A stretch of 35,028 bases of DNA from NCBI GenBank assembly GCA_944324855.1, contig CALUXY010000015.1, positions 1-35,028 of the forward strand, written 5' to 3'. The translations under genes were made by a program, and so were the position numbers. The stretch comes from Candidatus Gastranaerophilales bacterium. Lineage in GTDB: Bacteria > Cyanobacteriota > Vampirovibrionia > Gastranaerophilales > Gastranaerophilaceae. The stretch's first letter is position 1. Every line of letters starts with the position of its first letter. Below, piece by piece: positions 14,750 to 23,827 of this stretch. The notes below the pieces were generated by a model, which saw only the letters and a list, made by a program, of their open reading frames with translations, had not been told where the DNA came from and ran no database searches.

Positions 14750-16021
14750 GTGAGCATAATAGTTCAAAAATTTGGCGGTACATCTGTTGCAGACACAGAA
14801 AAAATTAAACATGTTGCAGAAGTTGTAATGAGAGAACGCAGTTTCGGTAATGATGTTGTTGTAGTTGTTTCTGCAATGGGACATACAACAGACCATCTTG
14901 TAAAACTGGCCAAAGAAATTTCTGATACACCGCCAAGCAGAGAGCTTGACATGTTGTTATCAACCGGGGAAGGAATTTCTATTGCACTTCTTGCAATGGC
15001 ACTTCAAAGTGCAGGATGTAAAGCTGTAAGTATGAATGCAATGCAAGTGGGTATTATTACAGAAAATATTCATAACAAAGCAAGAATTGTTGATATAAAA
15101 ACAGAAAAATTAAAAAAGCATTTAAGAGAAGGTAAAGTCGTTGTTGTCGCAGGTTTTCAGGGAGTTACCGAAGATGGGGAAATTACGACACTAGGCAGAG
15201 GCGGTTCTGACACTTCAGCAGTTGCACTTGCTGCAGCATTAGAGGCAGAACGATGTGATATTTATACTGATGTAGAGGGTGTTTATACAACTGACCCAAG
15301 AATTGTTCCGACAGCATCACGACTTGAAGAAGTCTCATACGAAGAAATGCTTGAGCTTGCAAGAGTCGGAGCAAATGTTTTACATCCGCGTGCTGTTGAG
15401 ACAGCCAAACAGTTTAAAGTGCCTTTGAGAGTCAGAAGCAGCTTTAAACTTGAAAATAAAGGTACTTTAATTGTAGGAGTGGAAGATATGGAACTTCATA
15501 AACCAGTTACAGGTGTTGCAGCAGATTTAACACAATTGAGAATCGTTGTTTGTGATATCCCTGATACACCTGGACACGCAGCAAAGATTTTTACAAAGTT
15601 ATCTGAGGCAAATATATCTGTAGATATGATTATTCAATCTTATGCAAGAAAAATAGAAAATACAAACGATATTGCATTCACGATTGATAAAGCTGATTTA
15701 GATAAAACTTTAAAAACTTTAGATGAATTAAAATCAGAAATTAAAGCAAGCAGATTCCAGGTAGATGAACATATTGCCAAGGTATCAATTGTCGGTGCCG
15801 GCATGATTGACAGACCGGGGATTGCTGCATCAATGTTTGAGACACTAGCTAACCTGGGTATAAATATCAAGATGATTTCAACAAGTGAAATTAAGGTAAG
15901 CTGCCTAGTCGATGAGAACGATGCAAAACGTGCTCTTATCGCTTTACATGAAACATACGGCCTGGGTTGTGACGAAGTTGCCGAAGTAAAAGGCACTCTT
16001 CCTGACGAAGAAGGAGTATAA
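14750..16021 (+). CDS. lysC: Aspartate kinase
   Basis: Aspartate kinase phosphorylates aspartate, the first step to lysine, threonine, methionine and diaminopimelate. The kinase domain has KFGGTSVAD (7-15), the GRGGSDTSAVALAAAL nucleotide motif near 145 and YTDVEGVYTTDPRIV. Two ACT domains follow (IPDTPGHAAKIFTKL..., then GAGMIDRPGIAASMFETLANLGINIKMISTSEIKVSCLV), the allosteric sites. The 423 residues match the monofunctional class. Start is GTG with GAGGG upstream. A strong promoter precedes it, and it heads an operon with three shikimate genes and two lipid A genes. Confidence 0.96.
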   Translation: MSIIVQKFGGTSVADTEKIKHVAEVVMRERSFGNDVVVVVSAMGHTTDHLVKLAKEISDTPPSRELDMLLSTGEGISIALLAMALQSAGCKAVSMNAMQVGIITENIHNKARIVDIKTEKLKKHLREGKVVVVAGFQGVTEDGEITTLGRGGSDTSAVALAAALEAERCDIYTDVEGVYTTDPRIVPTASRLEEVSYEEMLELARVGANVLHPRAVETAKQFKVPLRVRSSFKLENKGTLIVGVEDMELHKPVTGVAADLTQLRIVVCDIPDTPGHAAKIFTKLSEANISVDMIIQSYARKIENTNDIAFTIDKADLDKTLKTLDELKSEIKASRFQVDEHIAKVSIVGAGMIDRPGIAASMFETLANLGINIKMISTSEIKVSCLVDENDAKRALIALHETYGLGCDEVAEVKGTLPDEEGV

Positions 16022-16023
16022 TA

Positions 16024-16491
16024 ATGAAAAAAATTCTATTTACATTAATGACTTTCTGTATCATAGCAGGAGCTGTATTTGCTGCGACATCACAGGATGC
16101 ACTTAACTTTTTCCACAAATATGTTAATGCGGCAAATACTTATAGTCCTGAAATTACAACAATGTATTCTCCAAATGCAAAAATCATAAGACAAGTTGTA
16201 AAACCTGACGGCTCAATTGTAACAAGAGAAACAAATACACAAAGATACATAAGTGAAATGAGAAAAGGGCAGGCTATTGCTAAAATCAGACAGTACAAAA
16301 ATTATTATACCAATATAACTGTCACATCTTTAGGAAATAATACTTTTAAAGTTTCATCATTAAGACGTCCGTCAGGAGAGACTTACAAATTAAAAGCATA
16401 CATGGTTGTAAAACAGCAGCCTAACGGCAAATGGGTAATTACAGAAGAAATGATGCAGACAAAAGTACAAATGCTAATAAACGCAAAATAA
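16024..16491 (+). CDS. Small exported protein, possibly NTF2-like
   Basis: The 155-residue protein has a clear signal peptide (KK, hydrophobic core, cleavage after VFA at about residue 20) and is thus probably periplasmic. The mature part is basic and mixed alpha/beta: a helix (DALNFFHKYVNAANTY), then strands including AKIIRQVVKPDGS and a final KLKAYMVVKQQPNGKWVITEEM. The order of elements recalls the SnoaL/NTF2-like fold but this is only a resemblance. It starts 2 bases after lysC, so it is co-transcribed with the aro genes; no link to that pathway is evident. Confidence 0.7.
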   Translation: MKKILFTLMTFCIIAGAVFAATSQDALNFFHKYVNAANTYSPEITTMYSPNAKIIRQVVKPDGSIVTRETNTQRYISEMRKGQAIAKIRQYKNYYTNITVTSLGNNTFKVSSLRRPSGETYKLKAYMVVKQQPNGKWVITEEMMQTKVQMLINAK

Positions 16492-16508
16492 AATAGAAAA
16501 GGGGAAGT

Positions 16509-17678
16509 ATGGGAAGTGTATTCAGGTTCTTGACCTCCGGAGAAAGCCACGGTAAATCTTTGAATGCGATAATTGAAGGCTTACCTGCCGGATTCAGTAT
16601 TTCAGAAGAAGAAATTAACAGTGACCTAAAACGCCGCCAAGGCGGATACGGTCGAGGACTGAGAATGTCAATAGAACATGATACCGTTGAAATTAAATCC
16701 GGAGTAAGATTTGGAAAAACTACCGGTGCTCCGGTTTGTCTTGAAATAAAAAATCGGGATTACGAAAACTGGAAACTGCCGATGAGTACAGAAGAAGTCA
16801 ACTTTAATGATGTTGATATTTTAAAAAAAGTAGCTGAAAAATCTTTTACCAAAGTACGTCCTGGGCATGCAGATTATGCAGGAAGCCAAAAATACAATCT
16901 GGAAGATTTAAGAGATGTTTTAGAGCGTTCCAGTGCAAGAAAAACTGCAATAGAAGTTGCTGTAGGTTCTGTTGCAAAACAAATATTAAAAGAATTTGGA
17001 ATAACAGGCTTTTCTCACGTAGTACAAATTGGAAACGTAACTCTTGATATCAAAGAAGACAATTATACACTTATAAAAGAAAAGGCTGAAAAATCAGAAC
17101 TCAGATGTTTTGATGAATTTACGACCGAAAAAATGAAAGATGCAATAGATAATGCAAAACAAAGAGGAGATACTTTAGGCGGGAAATTTGAAGTAATTTT
17201 CGGCAATTTACCTGTCGGACTTGGTTCTTACGTACACTGGGACAGAAAACTTGACGGACTTTTAGCACAGGCAGTTATGAGTATACCGGCAGTTAAAGCT
17301 GTTGAAATCGGTGCCGGTGTAAACGCTGCAACATTACCTGGCAGTCAAATGCATGATGAAATATTTGTAAAAGGCAAAGATATTTTCAGAAAAACAAATA
17401 ATGCAGGCGGTATAGAAGGCGGAATGACAAATGGAGAAAGTATCGTTATAAAAGGTACAATGAAGGCTATACCTACAATGCGTACACCTTTATCAACTGT
17501 TGATTTATTAGATTATTCACAAACTCAGGCACATTTTGAACGTTCTGATACTTGTGCAGTACCGGCATGTGCTGTTGTAGCAGAAGCAAGAGCTGCAATT
17601 GTACTGGCGGATGAATTTTTGAAAAAATTTGGCGGAGATAGTTTGAAGGAAATAAAACATAACTATGAAAGGAAATAA
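16509..17678 (+). CDS. aroC: Chorismate synthase
   Basis: AroC makes chorismate from EPSP using reduced FMN, the last step of the shikimate pathway. Motifs: LTSGESHGKSLNAIIEGLPAG near the start, RRQGGYGRG, VRPGHADYAG, RSSARKTAIEVAVG, GGIEGGMTNGE and IPTMRTPLSTVDL. RSSARKT has Lys where most have Glu. The 389 residues are normal. It overlaps aroK by 14 bases, so translation is likely coupled, and GGGGAAG precedes its ATG. Confidence 0.97.
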   Translation: MGSVFRFLTSGESHGKSLNAIIEGLPAGFSISEEEINSDLKRRQGGYGRGLRMSIEHDTVEIKSGVRFGKTTGAPVCLEIKNRDYENWKLPMSTEEVNFNDVDILKKVAEKSFTKVRPGHADYAGSQKYNLEDLRDVLERSSARKTAIEVAVGSVAKQILKEFGITGFSHVVQIGNVTLDIKEDNYTLIKEKAEKSELRCFDEFTTEKMKDAIDNAKQRGDTLGGKFEVIFGNLPVGLGSYVHWDRKLDGLLAQAVMSIPAVKAVEIGAGVNAATLPGSQMHDEIFVKGKDIFRKTNNAGGIEGGMTNGESIVIKGTMKAIPTMRTPLSTVDLLDYSQTQAHFERSDTCAVPACAVVAEARAAIVLADEFLKKFGGDSLKEIKHNYERK

Positions 17679-18192
17679 TATAATCCTAATAGGTATGATG
17701 GGAGCAGGGAAGTCTACCGTCGGGAAAATCTTGAATAATCTGCTAAAAGATTATTCTTTTGTGGATGTTGATTCCAAAATAGAAGAAGATGAAGGAATTT
17801 CTATTCCTGAAATTTTTCAAAGGTATACAGAAATCGGTTTTAGAAGAATAGAATCCTTAACAATTGAAGAAATCTGCGAAAGCTCTAATCTTATTATATC
17901 TACTGGCGGAGGAGCTTTTGAAGATGAAAATAATCGCAACGTTTTATTAAATTCCGGTAAAGTTTTTTATCTATATGCTGACTATCAAACTTTATATGAT
18001 AGAATAAAAACAGAAGGTCATAGACCTATGCTTGAATGCGATAATCCGATAAAAGTATTTCAAGATTTATTAGACAAAAGGGATAAAAATTACAGAAAAG
18101 CTGATTATATTATTGATACAAGTTCTTTAACAGCAGAACTTGCAGCGAAAGAGATTTTAAGGAGAGTAAATGAAACCGTCGATATTAGTTGA
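17665..18192 (+). CDS. aroK: Shikimate kinase
   Basis: AroK phosphorylates shikimate at the 3-hydroxyl. The P-loop GMMGAGKSTVGK is at 10-21, the shikimate-binding FVDVDSKIE at 33-40 and GFRRIE at 58-63, and GGGAFED follows at 81. The lid region GHRPML and the adenine-binding RDKNYRKADYIID complete the family pattern. The gene overlaps both neighbours (aroC by 14 bases, aroB by 23), and the three enzymes are made from one transcript. Confidence 0.95.
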   Translation: MKGNNIILIGMMGAGKSTVGKILNNLLKDYSFVDVDSKIEEDEGISIPEIFQRYTEIGFRRIESLTIEEICESSNLIISTGGGAFEDENNRNVLLNSGKVFYLYADYQTLYDRIKTEGHRPMLECDNPIKVFQDLLDKRDKNYRKADYIIDTSSLTAELAAKEILRRVNETVDIS

Positions 18193-19252
18193 AATTCCGC
18201 AGGAAAATACTAAATCATATCCTATATATATCAGTAAAGAACCTATCAGGGATTTGGCTAAAAGATTAAATGATATATCATCATCAAGACGCAGGCTTGT
18301 TGTTATAAGTAAAAAAGTTTACAAACTTTATAAGAATGAGTTTGATTTTTCTCAAGAAGAGCTTTTTATCCTGAATGACGGTGAACATCAAAAAAATATG
18401 AACAATTACCTGAAAATTGTTCAAAAAGCAATTGAATTAGGACTATCAAGAAAAGATTTAATTATTGCAATAGGCGGCGGTGTGGTTGGAGATTTGGCAG
18501 GATTTGTTGCTGCAACATACATGAGAGGTATAGATTTCATTCAAGTTCCGACAACGTTATTATCTTTCGTTGATTCTTCAGTCGGAGGCAAAACAGGACT
18601 TGATTTACCTAATGCAAAGAATTATATCGGAGCATTTTATCAACCTAAAACGGTATTCATTAATTTAAACTTTATTTTGACACTTGATAAAAAACAAATG
18701 TTATCGGGATATGGCGAAATCTTGAAATATGCATTTATAGAACTAAGTTGTAAATGCGAAAAAACCCATCTTTTGATTGAATTTTTATCAATTGCGGCAG
18801 ACCGAATTCTTGATAACAACATGAATCTAATTGAACGGTTGGTAAGAATTTGTTTGGATATGAAAATATCTGTTGTTCAAAAAGATGAAACAGAAGGCGG
18901 ATTAAGAAAAGTTCTTAATTTTGGGCATACTTACGGTCACGCACTTGAAACAATTACGCATTACAGAAAATATACGCATGGAGAAGCGGTTGTCTATGGA
19001 ATGATGCTTGCGTTTGATTATGCCTTGAGAACAAAAATGATAAATCAAACGTACTATAATCTGGCTTACGATTTGTTCAAAAAATACGGGTTTAAACCTA
19101 TTAAACCTGTAAAGTATAATCATGATAAACTTATAAATATCATGAAATATGATAAAAAAGCTAACAACGGCAGAATTACAATGATTTTACCGGACAAAAA
19201 GGGTTCAGTTACAGAAGTAGAAATTACAAACGAAACACTGTTTGAGATGTAA
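18170..19252 (+). CDS. aroB: 3-dehydroquinate synthase
   Basis: AroB converts DAHP to 3-dehydroquinate with NAD and a divalent metal. NAD-binding IGGGVVGDLAGFVAATYMRG is at 101-120; QVPTTLLSFVDSSVGGKTGLDL and NYIGAFYQPKTV follow. Metal ligands are in GYGEILKYAFI (Glu), NFGHTYGHALE and YTHGEAVVYGM (His). The 360 residues fit the family. The start lies inside aroK, with AAGGAGAG upstream. Confidence 0.96.
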   Translation: MKPSILVEIPQENTKSYPIYISKEPIRDLAKRLNDISSSRRRLVVISKKVYKLYKNEFDFSQEELFILNDGEHQKNMNNYLKIVQKAIELGLSRKDLIIAIGGGVVGDLAGFVAATYMRGIDFIQVPTTLLSFVDSSVGGKTGLDLPNAKNYIGAFYQPKTVFINLNFILTLDKKQMLSGYGEILKYAFIELSCKCEKTHLLIEFLSIAADRILDNNMNLIERLVRICLDMKISVVQKDETEGGLRKVLNFGHTYGHALETITHYRKYTHGEAVVYGMMLAFDYALRTKMINQTYYNLAYDLFKKYGFKPIKPVKYNHDKLINIMKYDKKANNGRITMILPDKKGSVTEVEITNETLFEM

Positions 19253-19265
19253 AAAGGATAGAAAT

Positions 19266-20081
19266 ATGGCAATTACACTGGAAAGAAAACAAGGTTTAAT
19301 AGCAGGTGATGGTTTATTACCTGTAAAAATGGCACAATATGCAAAAGAAAACGGGTTTGAAGTTATTGCAATATCTTTATCGTCAGATAATTATAAAGAA
19401 TTAAAAAAATATTGTTCAAAAGTATACTCTTGCTGTCCGGGTGAAATAAACAAAATAGAAAATATCCTTAAAACAGAAGAAATCAAACAGTTAACGTTTT
19501 TAGGCAAAGTTAGTAAAAGTATTTTGATAAAACGTCCGAAATTTGACCAGAGAGCTGTTGAGTTGTTAAAACAAGCTGCAAGATTAAATGACGACAAAGT
19601 AATGCTTATGATTATTGAACAATTGGAAAATATAGGTGTTACAATTATTGACCAGACAACTTTTATCAAAAATCTAATGATACCGTCAGGTGTTTTAGGT
19701 AAAGTTCAACCGACAAAAGAACAGGTCGAAGACGTAAACTACGGATATTGGCTTGCAAAAGAAACAGGAAAACTTGATATTGGACAATCAGTTGTTATTA
19801 AAGACCGTATGATTATGGCTGTTGAGGCAATAGAAGGTACTGATTGCTGCATTAAAAGAGGATGTAAACTGGCTAAAAAAGGGGCTTGTATTATAAAAGT
19901 CGCAAAACCTAATCAAGATAAGCGTTTTGATATTCCTGCAATCGGACTTAAAACATTAAAAACAATGAAAAGATATAAAGCAGGTCTTATTGCCGTAGAG
20001 GCCGGCGAAACTATTATCGTTGATCAGGAAGCTGTTGTAAAATTTGCCGATAGAAACAATATTGTAATTATGGCGGTATAA
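19266..20081 (+). CDS. lpxI: LpxI-type UDP-2,3-diacylglucosamine pyrophosphatase
   Basis: LpxI hydrolyses UDP-2,3-diacylglucosamine to lipid X, the substrate of LpxB, which is the next gene. It is unrelated to LpxH, which does the same step in enterobacteria. Family features: QGLIAGDGLLPV near the start, QLTFLGKVSK, IPSGVLGKVQPT, GQSVVIKDRMIMAVEAIEGTD and the catalytic-region KPNQDKRFDIPAIG with Asp222. I start at the ATG at 19266 (AAAGGAT upstream) rather than 24 bases earlier, inside aroB. The 271 residues are typical. Only two bases separate it from lpxB. Confidence 0.93.
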   Translation: MAITLERKQGLIAGDGLLPVKMAQYAKENGFEVIAISLSSDNYKELKKYCSKVYSCCPGEINKIENILKTEEIKQLTFLGKVSKSILIKRPKFDQRAVELLKQAARLNDDKVMLMIIEQLENIGVTIIDQTTFIKNLMIPSGVLGKVQPTKEQVEDVNYGYWLAKETGKLDIGQSVVIKDRMIMAVEAIEGTDCCIKRGCKLAKKGACIIKVAKPNQDKRFDIPAIGLKTLKTMKRYKAGLIAVEAGETIIVDQEAVVKFADRNNIVIMAV

Positions 20082-20083
20082 TT

Positions 20084-21202
20084 ATGAAAAAGCTTTTTAT
20101 CGTTACAGGAGATTATTCAGGCGATATTCATGCCGGTCGTGTAGTAGAAGTTTTAAAACAACTAAATCCTGACATAGAAATAGAAGGAATCGGCGGTGAA
20201 AACCTTAAAAATGCAGGGGTAAAACTTTTTACAAACCAGTCTAAAATGGGAGCTGTCGGTTTTTCTGCAAAAATATTATTTGACCATTTAACATTGGGTA
20301 AGCGTGTTGTTGATTATTTAACAAAAGAGTATAAACCTGATATGGTTTTACTAATTGATTACGGAGCATTTAATCTTAGTATTTCAAAATTTTTAAAACA
20401 TGCCGGAATCAAGACCTATTATTATATTCCGCCTCAAGTGTGGGCAAGCCGTAAATGGAGAATAAATACAATCAAAAAAAACATAGATAGAGTTCTATGT
20501 ATATTTCCATTCGAAGTTGATATGTACAAATCATACGGAATAGAAACCCATTATTGCGGACATCCGCTGGTAAAACAGTTGCCGGACAAGGCTAATCGGG
20601 ATGAATTCTTTGAGCAGCACGGACTGGACAAAAATAAAAAACTTGTTTCAATTTTTCCGGGTTCACGTGAATTTGAACTTAAGTTTTTGATGAAAACATT
20701 TATCAAAGCAGGGAATAAATTGAGAGAAAAACATCCTGATATACAATTTTGTGTATCTCATGCTCCTAATTTATCAGAAAAAGTTTATCATAAATACTTA
20801 CAACATACGGATTTTAAAGTAATAAAAGGTGAAAATCAGACTTTGTTAAGTGTTTCGGACAGTCTTATATTGGCCTCCGGAACCGTTGCACTGGAAGCTG
20901 CGTTATATCAAGTACCGATGATTATTGCGTACAAGGGGCCATGGATTTTGTATTTCATTTATCTTTTAGTCCGTTGTATAAGAATGGTATCTCTTCCTAA
21001 TATTATTTTGGGAAAAATTACTGTACCTGAACTCATTCAGGGTAAATTATCGGTAAAAAATATTGTGGATGAAACAGAAAAGAATTTGTATAATGAAGAA
21101 ATTCGGGCATCAAGAATACATGATTTAGGCGAAGTAAAATCAAAACTCTCTGATAAATATTCTGCGGAAGAAGTTGCAAAACAGATTGTTGAATCAATAT
21201 AA
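20084..21202 (+). CDS. lpxB: Lipid-A-disaccharide synthase
   Basis: LpxB joins lipid X to UDP-diacylglucosamine to form the lipid A disaccharide at the inner membrane. The 372-residue GT-B enzyme has GDYSGDIHAGRV (9-20; usually GEASGD, so Glu is Asp and Ala is Tyr here), GIGGENLKNAGVKL, YYIPPQVWASRKWRINTIK, GHPLVKQ, FPGSREFELKFL and the C-terminal LASGTVALEAALYQVPMIIAYK. Together with lpxI it shows that the organism makes lipid A and has an outer membrane. Confidence 0.96.
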   Translation: MKKLFIVTGDYSGDIHAGRVVEVLKQLNPDIEIEGIGGENLKNAGVKLFTNQSKMGAVGFSAKILFDHLTLGKRVVDYLTKEYKPDMVLLIDYGAFNLSISKFLKHAGIKTYYYIPPQVWASRKWRINTIKKNIDRVLCIFPFEVDMYKSYGIETHYCGHPLVKQLPDKANRDEFFEQHGLDKNKKLVSIFPGSREFELKFLMKTFIKAGNKLREKHPDIQFCVSHAPNLSEKVYHKYLQHTDFKVIKGENQTLLSVSDSLILASGTVALEAALYQVPMIIAYKGPWILYFIYLLVRCIRMVSLPNIILGKITVPELIQGKLSVKNIVDETEKNLYNEEIRASRIHDLGEVKSKLSDKYSAEEVAKQIVESI

Positions 21203-21242
21203 AAAATAAAACCTTACTGTATCTAATAGATGCAATAAGGTT
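21201..21242 (-). terminator. Terminator of the 549-residue protein gene
   Basis: AACCTTA (21210-21216) pairs with TAAGGTT (21236-21242), with further pairing TG/CA and ATCT/AGAT inside. On the minus strand the stem is followed by TTTATTTTTT. It may also help end the plus-strand lpx transcript, but there is no T run on that side. Confidence 0.8.
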
Positions 21243-21305
21243 AAAAGGTGTGTACGTGTATCAATAAAATGGATTTTATTATAGAATTGAATCTTAAACT
21301 TAACT

Positions 21306-22955
21306 CTATGAACCGCTGAATGTTTTGAATGTCATTTCGACGTTCTTAGAAATTACTTTCTTAACTGCTTCCATTTCTGTTTGAAGTGCGTTTTGTTCAG
21401 TATCTAACTGTTTCAATCTCAATTCAAGAGTTCTGTCTTGTTGTTGGATGATTTCAGTTTCTGCGTTAATTTCTGCGATTCTGTGTTCGTATTCTGCTAC
21501 ATCGTGGTAGTAAGAGTTCATTGCATCGTTGTATGCATCTTCGTCTGATACCTGTTCACAGTTTAATGTATAGGTTGTAGAATCGTCTTCAAATTTAACG
21601 GTTTTGAATCTTCCGTCACCGTCTGTTTCAATTAAAGCTTTATCTGTTTCTCTAACTTCTGTTTTGATATAAGATGCTTCATAAGTTGCAAGTTTGTTTT
21701 GAGCATCAATAGGTTTTTCATCAAATAGAGGTGTTTGCATACTATCTACAAGGTCATCGTATGTAGTGAATTTTTGAACACCGTTCCATTCAAATGAATA
21801 GATACCTGTACCGGCGTACTCAATGCTTCCGTCTTGATTTAATGTAATATATTTAGCAATTGATGAATCCGGACAATCTTTTATGATTTGTGCAAGTGCT
21901 GCTTCATCTTCTTCAGATAATGCACCCAATTCTGTCAACTCAGCATTACCAACATACGTCGGTGTAAATGTTGTTGTCATATCGTTGATTTGAGGGGTAG
22001 TGTATACTTGAGCCTCTGTTGCATCTTCAAGTGTATTACCATTAATGCGATAGTAACCGCTTTTTTTGTCTGCTAAATTTTTAGTTGCAGTATCTAACCA
22101 GGTTCTGATTTCATCTGCAATTGGTTCTCCCGGAGTAGCTGCTGTAATATTTGCTCCTGATGCTATTAATAAATCTCCAATAGCTTCTGCTTGATCATTT
22201 GATAAACCTGTTGGATTTGATAAATCAAAACCTGATAAATCTACATATCCGGCATCTTTATTTAATGTCCAGGTTCCGTTTTCAAGCCCGACCTCTTTGT
22301 TTGATGCATTTTCTAAATCGCTTACTGTTGCAAAGTGCCAAGATGTACCGTCATGGTATCCTCTCAAGCTGTTCAATGTTTGAACATCAACTTCGCCAAA
22401 CTCGTTGGTTTGGATATATCCTTCGTGAGCCAAATCCAGTATAGCGTTTTGCAATTCAGCATCAAATTTGTAATCTGTTAAATCTTGATAAACATGTGTA
22501 ACAGGATTACCTTCTGCATCTACACCTGTATAAGTATATGATAAATCATCTTCATTAAATACAGTACCGCCTGCAGTTGTATTTAATGCAACTTCGTTAC
22601 TGTCATTCTTAATAGTTGCCTGCGGGTCTGACATAAGTTTTTTAGACCCTGTATATATATCAGCATAGTACCAGTGGTCAACAACGTAGTTATACTGGTT
22701 GTTAGAATCTGATAATTGTCTCCAGTTATCTAATACAGATTCGTTGTTACCGTCAGAATATGAATACTGTAAAGTAGTAAAGTCTGTTTTGTCAGGACAG
22801 TCAGGAACTGATAATGCTAACATCTGATTGAATAAGTTAGCACTTTGGTTTGCCAACGCAGTACGTGCCTGGTTGATTTGTTGACCTTCCCATTCACAGT
22901 TAGTTTTTCTTGCTGTTAAGCCCAAGTAACGAGCTTGTGATGCTGCCATGCCCAT
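21306..22955 (-). CDS. Large axial-like protein with terminal helices, unknown function
   Basis: The 549-residue acidic protein has no signal peptide. Its ends are helical and look conserved: MGMAASQARYLGLTARKTN then QQINQARTALANQSANLFNQML at the start, and a coiled coil from about residue 480 (EYEHRIAEINAETEIIQQ, then LELRLKQLDTEQNALQTEM) ending VEMTFKTFSGS. The long middle is rich in T, N, D, Y and predicted strands. Helical termini around a variable middle is the plan of flagellin-type axial proteins secreted through the flagellar export system. I recall similar proteins from gut Vampirovibrionia but no assigned function. AGGAGA precedes the ATG, and a sigma-28-like promoter is visible further upstream. 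Confidence 0.7.
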   Translation of the reverse strand: MGMAASQARYLGLTARKTNCEWEGQQINQARTALANQSANLFNQMLALSVPDCPDKTDFTTLQYSYSDGNNESVLDNWRQLSDSNNQYNYVVDHWYYADIYTGSKKLMSDPQATIKNDSNEVALNTTAGGTVFNEDDLSYTYTGVDAEGNPVTHVYQDLTDYKFDAELQNAILDLAHEGYIQTNEFGEVDVQTLNSLRGYHDGTSWHFATVSDLENASNKEVGLENGTWTLNKDAGYVDLSGFDLSNPTGLSNDQAEAIGDLLIASGANITAATPGEPIADEIRTWLDTATKNLADKKSGYYRINGNTLEDATEAQVYTTPQINDMTTTFTPTYVGNAELTELGALSEEDEAALAQIIKDCPDSSIAKYITLNQDGSIEYAGTGIYSFEWNGVQKFTTYDDLVDSMQTPLFDEKPIDAQNKLATYEASYIKTEVRETDKALIETDGDGRFKTVKFEDDSTTYTLNCEQVSDEDAYNDAMNSYYHDVAEYEHRIAEINAETEIIQQQDRTLELRLKQLDTEQNALQTEMEAVKKVISKNVEMTFKTFSGS

Positions 22956-23045
22956 GACAAAATCTCCTATATTAATTTGTTTGTAAACTTCTACTTAACT
23001 TCTACAGTTTCTTATTTAAGAATTTTTTTTGATAAGTCAAACATG

Positions 23046-23072
23046 TTGTCGGTAAAAAATTTTTTTACTGTA
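23046..23072 (-). promoter_or_regulatory. Sigma-28-like promoter candidate
   Basis: On the minus strand TACAGTAA (complement of 23065-23072), exactly 11 bases, then ACCGACAA (complement of 23046-23053) resembles the flagellar sigma-28 consensus TAAAGTTT-N11-GCCGATAA (5 of 8 and 6 of 8 matches). The spacer belongs to a palindrome GTAAAAAAATTTTTTAC (23052-23068). The leader would be about 80 nt. The rest of 22956-23200 shows no gene. Confidence 0.35.
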
Positions 23073-23200
23073 ACAAATTAAAGAGAATTTCCACTATATA
23101 GAGGAGAAATAAATATTATTTGAAAGGATAAATATATAAGGTTTACTTTAAGTATACCAATTTAGATACAAATAAAAAGAAACTTTTGGCACAATCAAAT

Positions 23201-23794
23201 CTATGAAACAATCACATCATTTAATTTATCATATTCTTCTTTTATAGCTTTTATATCCTGCCACATTAACCATTTAGGACTGCCTTTTTCTCTTGAATCA
23301 TTCCTTAAAAGATATGACGGGTGGAATATAGGCATCATTTTAGAACCATAAGGTCCATCAAACCATTTCCCTCTGGCTCTTGTGATACCTCTCTCGGTCG
23401 GAATCATTGTATTTAAAGCAATATTGCCGCAAACAAGTATTATTCTCGGCTTCAAAATATCAATCTGAGCTTTTAAATACTCTTCACATGCCTGCTTTTC
23501 TTCTGGCAGCGGGTTTCTGTTATCAGGCGGACGGCATTTTATTGTATTACAAATATAAACATCACGTTCTCGAGATAACCCTACACACTCAAATATTTTA
23601 TCCAAAAGCTGTCCCGCTTTTCCAACAAACGGAATCCCTTTTTGATCTTCCCAGTATCCCGGGGCTTCGCCTATAAGCATCATCTTAGAATTAGGAACTC
23701 CGCCTGAAAAAACTACTTTATGACGGCTTTTTGAAAGCGGGCATTTTTGACACGATAAACATTTTTCCCGTATTTGTTCCAATTCTTCGTACAT
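23201..23794 (-). CDS. Family 4 uracil-DNA glycosylase
   Basis: The enzyme removes uracil from DNA. The four [4Fe-4S] ligands of the family are present as Cys15, Cys18, Cys87 and Cys103, with the family's spacing. Active-site motifs are IGEAPGYWEDQKGIPFVGKAGQLL (41-64) and FHPSYLLRN near the end; NTIKCRPPDNRNP lies between. The 197 residues are normal for this class. It is not clearly in an operon; the holin-like gene follows on the same strand after 33 bases. Confidence 0.94.
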   Translation of the reverse strand: MYEELEQIREKCLSCQKCPLSKSRHKVVFSGGVPNSKMMLIGEAPGYWEDQKGIPFVGKAGQLLDKIFECVGLSRERDVYICNTIKCRPPDNRNPLPEEKQACEEYLKAQIDILKPRIILVCGNIALNTMIPTERGITRARGKWFDGPYGSKMMPIFHPSYLLRNDSREKGSPKWLMWQDIKAIKEEYDKLNDVIVS

Positions 23795-23827
23795 TATTTA
23801 CCTCTATTTAAATATTACTACAAATAT

